Shown: piece by piece, positions 4,159 through 6,814 of the stretch | Numbering within the stretch: the stretch's first letter is position 1 | Layout of the letters: each line of letters begins with the position of its first letter | Assembly (NCBI GenBank): GCA_017428285.1 | Contig: JAFRRE010000004.1 | Coordinates: 1 to 6,814, forward strand | Source of the DNA: Bacteroidales bacterium | GTDB lineage: Bacteria; Bacteroidota; Bacteroidia; Bacteroidales; F082 | Length of the DNA: 6,814 nt | Direction: 5' to 3' | Notes under the pieces: generated by a model | What the model saw: only the letters and a program-made list of their open reading frames with translations | What the model was told of the DNA's origin: nothing | Databases searched by the model: none | Position numbers and translations under genes: made by a program

Positions 4159-6561
4159 CTATTCTGTCCGCAACGACTTCACCGGATTCACCGTGGCCGC
4201 CCGCAGACTGCGCAAGGTGACCACCGCTATCGTGACCGCCAAGACGGCCAACAGCGCGAGGGCAAACACCCAAATATGCAGCGGCACCTGATAGGCGAAG
4301 CCTTCCAAATAGCGCCGCATGATGACGATGCTCACGGGCACGGCGATGACGAAGCACACTAGGACGATTTTCACGAAACGCGAGTTGAACATGGCCAAAA
4401 TCTGCTGCACCGTGGCACCATGCACACGACGGATGCCGATTTCCTTGCGGCGGTGCTCCGTCTCGAACATCACCAAGCCGAACACACCCATCAGCGAGAT
4501 GACGATGGCCAAAATCGTGAACAGAGTGACCAACTTCGAGAGGTTTTGCTCCTTTTTGTATTGGTTTTCAATGGCTTGTTTAAATGGTCTCATCCATACC
4601 GAGAAACCATCGCCTAATGTCGGATCAAGGTCGTTGAGGGTTTTTATTGTGCGTTCCATCAAAGCTTGGGTATCAACGCCAACTTCAGTGCGGATGAACA
4701 GCCTCATGCACGGGCTCCACGGCTCCTTGCCATACACATAAAAAGCAAACGGCCCAATCTTTTCGCGCAAAGGAGAGAAATTGAAGTCCCTACAAACACC
4801 TGCAATCTCGGCAGGAACCTCTTTATGGCCCCTGATTCTGTCTTCAGTGGTAATGCTGTACATTTTCTGCGCCGTCTCGTTGATGATATAGACTCCGTTT
4901 TCCGATTGCTCGTCGGCGGGAGTAAAGTCGCGGCCTTCCACAATATCGATGCCCATAAAACGCAGGAAGTTCCAAGAAACTGGATAAACCTGCCATTGCA
5001 CATCGTTGTCATTGAACGGACGGCTCCAGGCCATACGGCTGTTGGCCACAAACGGGCCGTCGCCCCAAGCAATGTCCTTGACGGCAGCATCGGTTTTCAA
5101 CCGATTCTCGACAGTTTCACGGTTGTTGGCGAGTTCCCATGTCACATGCGACTGAAGTAGGTATTCCTGGTTGAAACCCATGTCGTGATTCATCATGAAA
5201 TCGCGTTGCTGATGAACAAAAATCGCACAGATAATCAGCACGATGCTCACGGTGAACTGCAAGCCTATCAAGCCGATGCGGAAAGCCTTGCCTTTCTGCG
5301 TGGTGCCGAGTGTGCCTTTCAAGGCAAAAGCGGGATTGAACGAGGTGGAGAACAAGGCCGGATAGAGGCTGGCCAACACCGAAATGAGCAAGGCGATACC
5401 GATGGTCAAAGCCGCAATACCCAAGTTTTGGCCGAAGTTCAACGGTGTGTCAATCAGTGCAGCCAAGGTGGATTGTCTGAACAGCGTAACCACGGCCACC
5501 GCCAGTCCAAGAGCGATAACGACCATCAGCACCGACTCGCCCACCGACGACATCACCAACTGGAAGCGGCTGCTGCCCAATATCTTGCGTGTGTTGATAC
5601 TCCGCAGACGCAACGGCACCATCGCGAAGAAGAAGTTGATGTAGTTGATGAAGGCGATGAGCATCACGAAAATGGCGATGACAAGCAAGGTGATGGTCGT
5701 GGTGCGATTGCCCGACTTACCCGGATGCCCGACATTATCGGCAAAATAATTGTCCGTCAACTTCATAAGACGAGGTGACATCATTTTTTTATATTCCTCA
5801 ATATCCGCTGCTTTTTCTTCGGTCATATCGCTTTCGTCAATGTCGAATTTTGTCTTAAAAAGGTCAAAGGCGACTTGGTGTGCAATTTCATCGAACTCTT
5901 TTGGGTCAGCGCCTTCAGCGAGTTTTATGAAATAATTCCAGCCCCATTGGGTCCAATCGCTCATACCCGCTTCGCCCAGATTCAGAATAAAGTCGATGGA
6001 GGAAAGGTCGCTGTTGACAGGCATATCCTTGTAGATGGCCGCTACCGTGACATCTGTCCAATTCCAGGAGCCATATTGGAAATGGTCGCCCACCTGCAAG
6101 CCCAAGCGTTTGGCCGCTGACTCGGACATAACCGCATCCGTGTTACTAATCCAATTGTCCAAATTGCCGGCAACAAGTTCAAATCCAAACACGTCGATGG
6201 CGGGTTTGGAGAAACTGGTGACTCTCAATTCGATTGACGACTGTCCTTCGCCCAAGCGTACGGAAACTTCCAGGCTCCCTAAATTGGCAGCGCAGCAGCC
6301 CGCCTCTACGCTGGGGACAGCAGCAATGACCGCTTCCGACATCTGACGATTGACGTATGTCGAATAAACATTGTTTGAAAACCGGTCTGGCATGGTAAGA
6401 ACATAAATCCTGTCGCTGTCCTTGAGCGCCTTGTTGTAAGTGAGGTCGTGGTGCACCTGCACGAGGATGATGTAGAGCGCGGCGAAGGCTGCCGTCAAGC
6501 CCAAGATGTTCAGGATAGAGGAAACGAGAATGGTCTTGCCTTTTTTATAGATTCGAGCCAT
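4159..6561 (-). CDS. ABC transporter permease, MacB/FtsX type with two FtsX domains
   Basis: This 800-residue inner-membrane protein has a full-length two-FtsX-domain arrangement. TM1 is at about 13-34, followed by a MacB_PCD-like periplasmic domain (about 40-280). The first FtsX domain has TMs near 289-314, 339-361 and 380-403 and ends in SLYPALFSTSFNPAFALKG (399-415). A second unit follows with a TM at 428-450, a periplasmic domain (about 455-670) and TMs at 676-698, 731-747 and 763-783. The second FtsX domain carries the cytoplasmic coupling motif RRKEIGIRRVHGATVQQIL (704-722), which contacts the ABC ATPase, and the family tail NPVKSLRTE. Proteins of this kind move amphiphiles, antimicrobials or lipoproteins, or transmit force across the envelope; the substrate here is unknown. 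No ATP-binding subunit or periplasmic adaptor is present in the window. The gene follows a close paralogue by 65 bp without a clear promoter between them, so co-transcription is likely. The ATG at 6561 has no Shine-Dalgarno but places TM1 normally. Confidence 0.93.
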   Translation of the reverse strand: MARIYKKGKTILVSSILNILGLTAAFAALYIILVQVHHDLTYNKALKDSDRIYVLTMPDRFSNNVYSTYVNRQMSEAVIAAVPSVEAGCCAANLGSLEVSVRLGEGQSSIELRVTSFSKPAIDVFGFELVAGNLDNWISNTDAVMSESAAKRLGLQVGDHFQYGSWNWTDVTVAAIYKDMPVNSDLSSIDFILNLGEAGMSDWTQWGWNYFIKLAEGADPKEFDEIAHQVAFDLFKTKFDIDESDMTEEKAADIEEYKKMMSPRLMKLTDNYFADNVGHPGKSGNRTTTITLLVIAIFVMLIAFINYINFFFAMVPLRLRSINTRKILGSSRFQLVMSSVGESVLMVVIALGLAVAVVTLFRQSTLAALIDTPLNFGQNLGIAALTIGIALLISVLASLYPALFSTSFNPAFALKGTLGTTQKGKAFRIGLIGLQFTVSIVLIICAIFVHQQRDFMMNHDMGFNQEYLLQSHVTWELANNRETVENRLKTDAAVKDIAWGDGPFVANSRMAWSRPFNDNDVQWQVYPVSWNFLRFMGIDIVEGRDFTPADEQSENGVYIINETAQKMYSITTEDRIRGHKEVPAEIAGVCRDFNFSPLREKIGPFAFYVYGKEPWSPCMRLFIRTEVGVDTQALMERTIKTLNDLDPTLGDGFSVWMRPFKQAIENQYKKEQNLSKLVTLFTILAIVISLMGVFGLVMFETEHRRKEIGIRRVHGATVQQILAMFNSRFVKIVLVCFVIAVPVSIVIMRRYLEGFAYQVPLHIWVFALALLAVLAVTIAVVTLRSLRAATVNPVKSLRTE

Positions 6562-6564
6562 GTG

Positions 6565-6594
6565 TTGTTGAATTGTTGATTGTTGAATTGTTTA
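6565..6594. repeat. Short tandem repeat in the permease leader
   Basis: Two 15-base units (TTGTTGAATTGTTGA and TTGTTGAATTGTTTA, 14 of 15 identical) lie end to end, themselves made of 7-8-base TTGTTGA(A) steps. On the mRNA they read as CAACAATTC-type sequence just before the permease ATG, giving an unstructured A/C-rich leader. Similar leaders are, from memory, common between Bacteroidetes genes. No functional site is evident. Confidence 0.65.
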
Positions 6595-6596
6595 AT

Positions 6597-6623
6597 TGTA
6601 GGGACGCATTATGCGTTCCTACA
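6597..6623. repeat. 27-bp intergenic palindrome between the two permeases
   Basis: The arms TGTAGGGACGCAT (6597-6609) and ATGCGTTCCTACA (6611-6623) pair over 12 of 13 positions (the mismatch is a G-T/G-U type) around a single base. It lies 3 bases beyond the upstream permease stop. On the minus strand no T-tract follows, so it is not a classical terminator. It resembles the GTAGGGACGCAT-type interspersed palindrome I recall from Bacteroidetes intergenic regions; that identification is from memory only. Confidence 0.75.
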
Positions 6624-6626
6624 AGA

Positions 6627-6814
6627 TCATTCATTACGTAAGGATTTCACTGGATTCACCGTAGCGGCCCGCAAACTGCGCAAGGTGACCACCGCAATTG
6701 TAACCGCCAAAACCGCCAACAGCGCCAAGACAAACACCCAAACATGCAGCGGCACCTGATAGGCAAAGCCTTCCAAATAACGCCGCATGATGACGATGCT
6801 CACGGGCACGGCGA
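6627..6814 (-). CDS. ABC transporter permease (MacB/FtsX type), C-terminal end only
   Basis: The frame is open from the right window edge to a TGA at 6627-6629 and encodes the last 62 residues; the 5' part lies outside the window. It covers the end of the penultimate TM (AVPVSIVIMRRYLEG), the last TM (VWVFVLALLAVLAVTIAVV) and the tail AATVNPVKSLRNE. The final 60 residues differ from those of the downstream permease only at three positions (I/V, A/V, T/N), and the DNA is equally close, so the two genes are recent tandem duplicates or have been homogenised by gene conversion. An apparent GTG start at 6809 is an internal valine codon of this longer frame and should not be used. Function as for the intact copy: integral inner-membrane subunit of an export or envelope-remodelling ABC system. 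Confidence 0.9.
   Translation of the reverse strand, partial: AVPVSIVIMRRYLEGFAYQVPLHVWVFVLALLAVLAVTIAVVTLRSLRAATVNPVKSLRNE

Noticed and set aside
5185..5778. A 197-codon plus-strand open frame opposite the permease
   Set aside because: It is very rich in His, Gln, Asp, Glu and Arg with no domain or hydrophobic core, and lies entirely antisense to a convincing FtsX-type permease whose motifs are intact.
6565..6594. Tandem repeat considered as a CRISPR or integron-like array
   Set aside because: There are only two short contiguous units, no unique spacers, and no cas or integrase gene nearby.

Overview
The window looks like a piece of a Bacteroidales (Bacteroides/Prevotella-type) chromosome. 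The reasons are the family content (two-FtsX-domain permeases of about 800 residues in tandem, a COG1672-type ATPase, an ECF sigma factor operon ending in an outer-membrane barrel protein), the general lack of Shine-Dalgarno sequences, and A/T-rich leaders. The genus cannot be fixed from the sequence. Every convincing gene lies on the minus strand, so transcription runs from high to low coordinates. No tRNA, rRNA, CRISPR array or transposase is visible.

Reading in the direction of transcription: (i) 6814-6627 is the last 62 codons of a MacB/FtsX-type ABC permease whose 5' part lies outside the window. (ii) A 65-bp spacer holds a short TTGTTGAA-type repeat and a 27-bp palindrome. (iii) 6561-4159 is a complete 800-residue paralogous permease; its C-terminus matches the previous one at 57 of 60 positions, so this is a tandem paralogue array. 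(iv) 4144-4018 holds two large palindromes built from four copies of one approximately 17-bp motif (core GGTGCGGAAA). (v) 3979-2546 encodes a 477-residue P-loop ATPase with a C-terminal PD-(D/E)XK-like nuclease signature. (vi) 2447-2403 is a short leftover of a third permease C-terminus (ATTVNPVKSLRTE plus stop). (vii) 2332 to 1 is a tightly packed operon: ECF sigma factor, single-pass membrane protein (putative anti-sigma or sigma-partner), and a secreted outer-membrane barrel protein cut by the left window edge. This last gene is open to position 1 and so lacks a stop codon in the window.

Two functional units can be proposed. The sigma factor, membrane protein and barrel protein, joined by a 4-bp overlap and a 12-bp gap, probably form an envelope-sensing or envelope-maintenance regulon. 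The permeases probably belong to an export or envelope-remodelling ABC system whose ATP-binding subunit lies outside the window. The ATPase-nuclease gene, with its palindromes, sits between an intact permease and the remnant of another. This suggests, but does not prove, that it is an inserted accessory cassette that disrupted the permease array.
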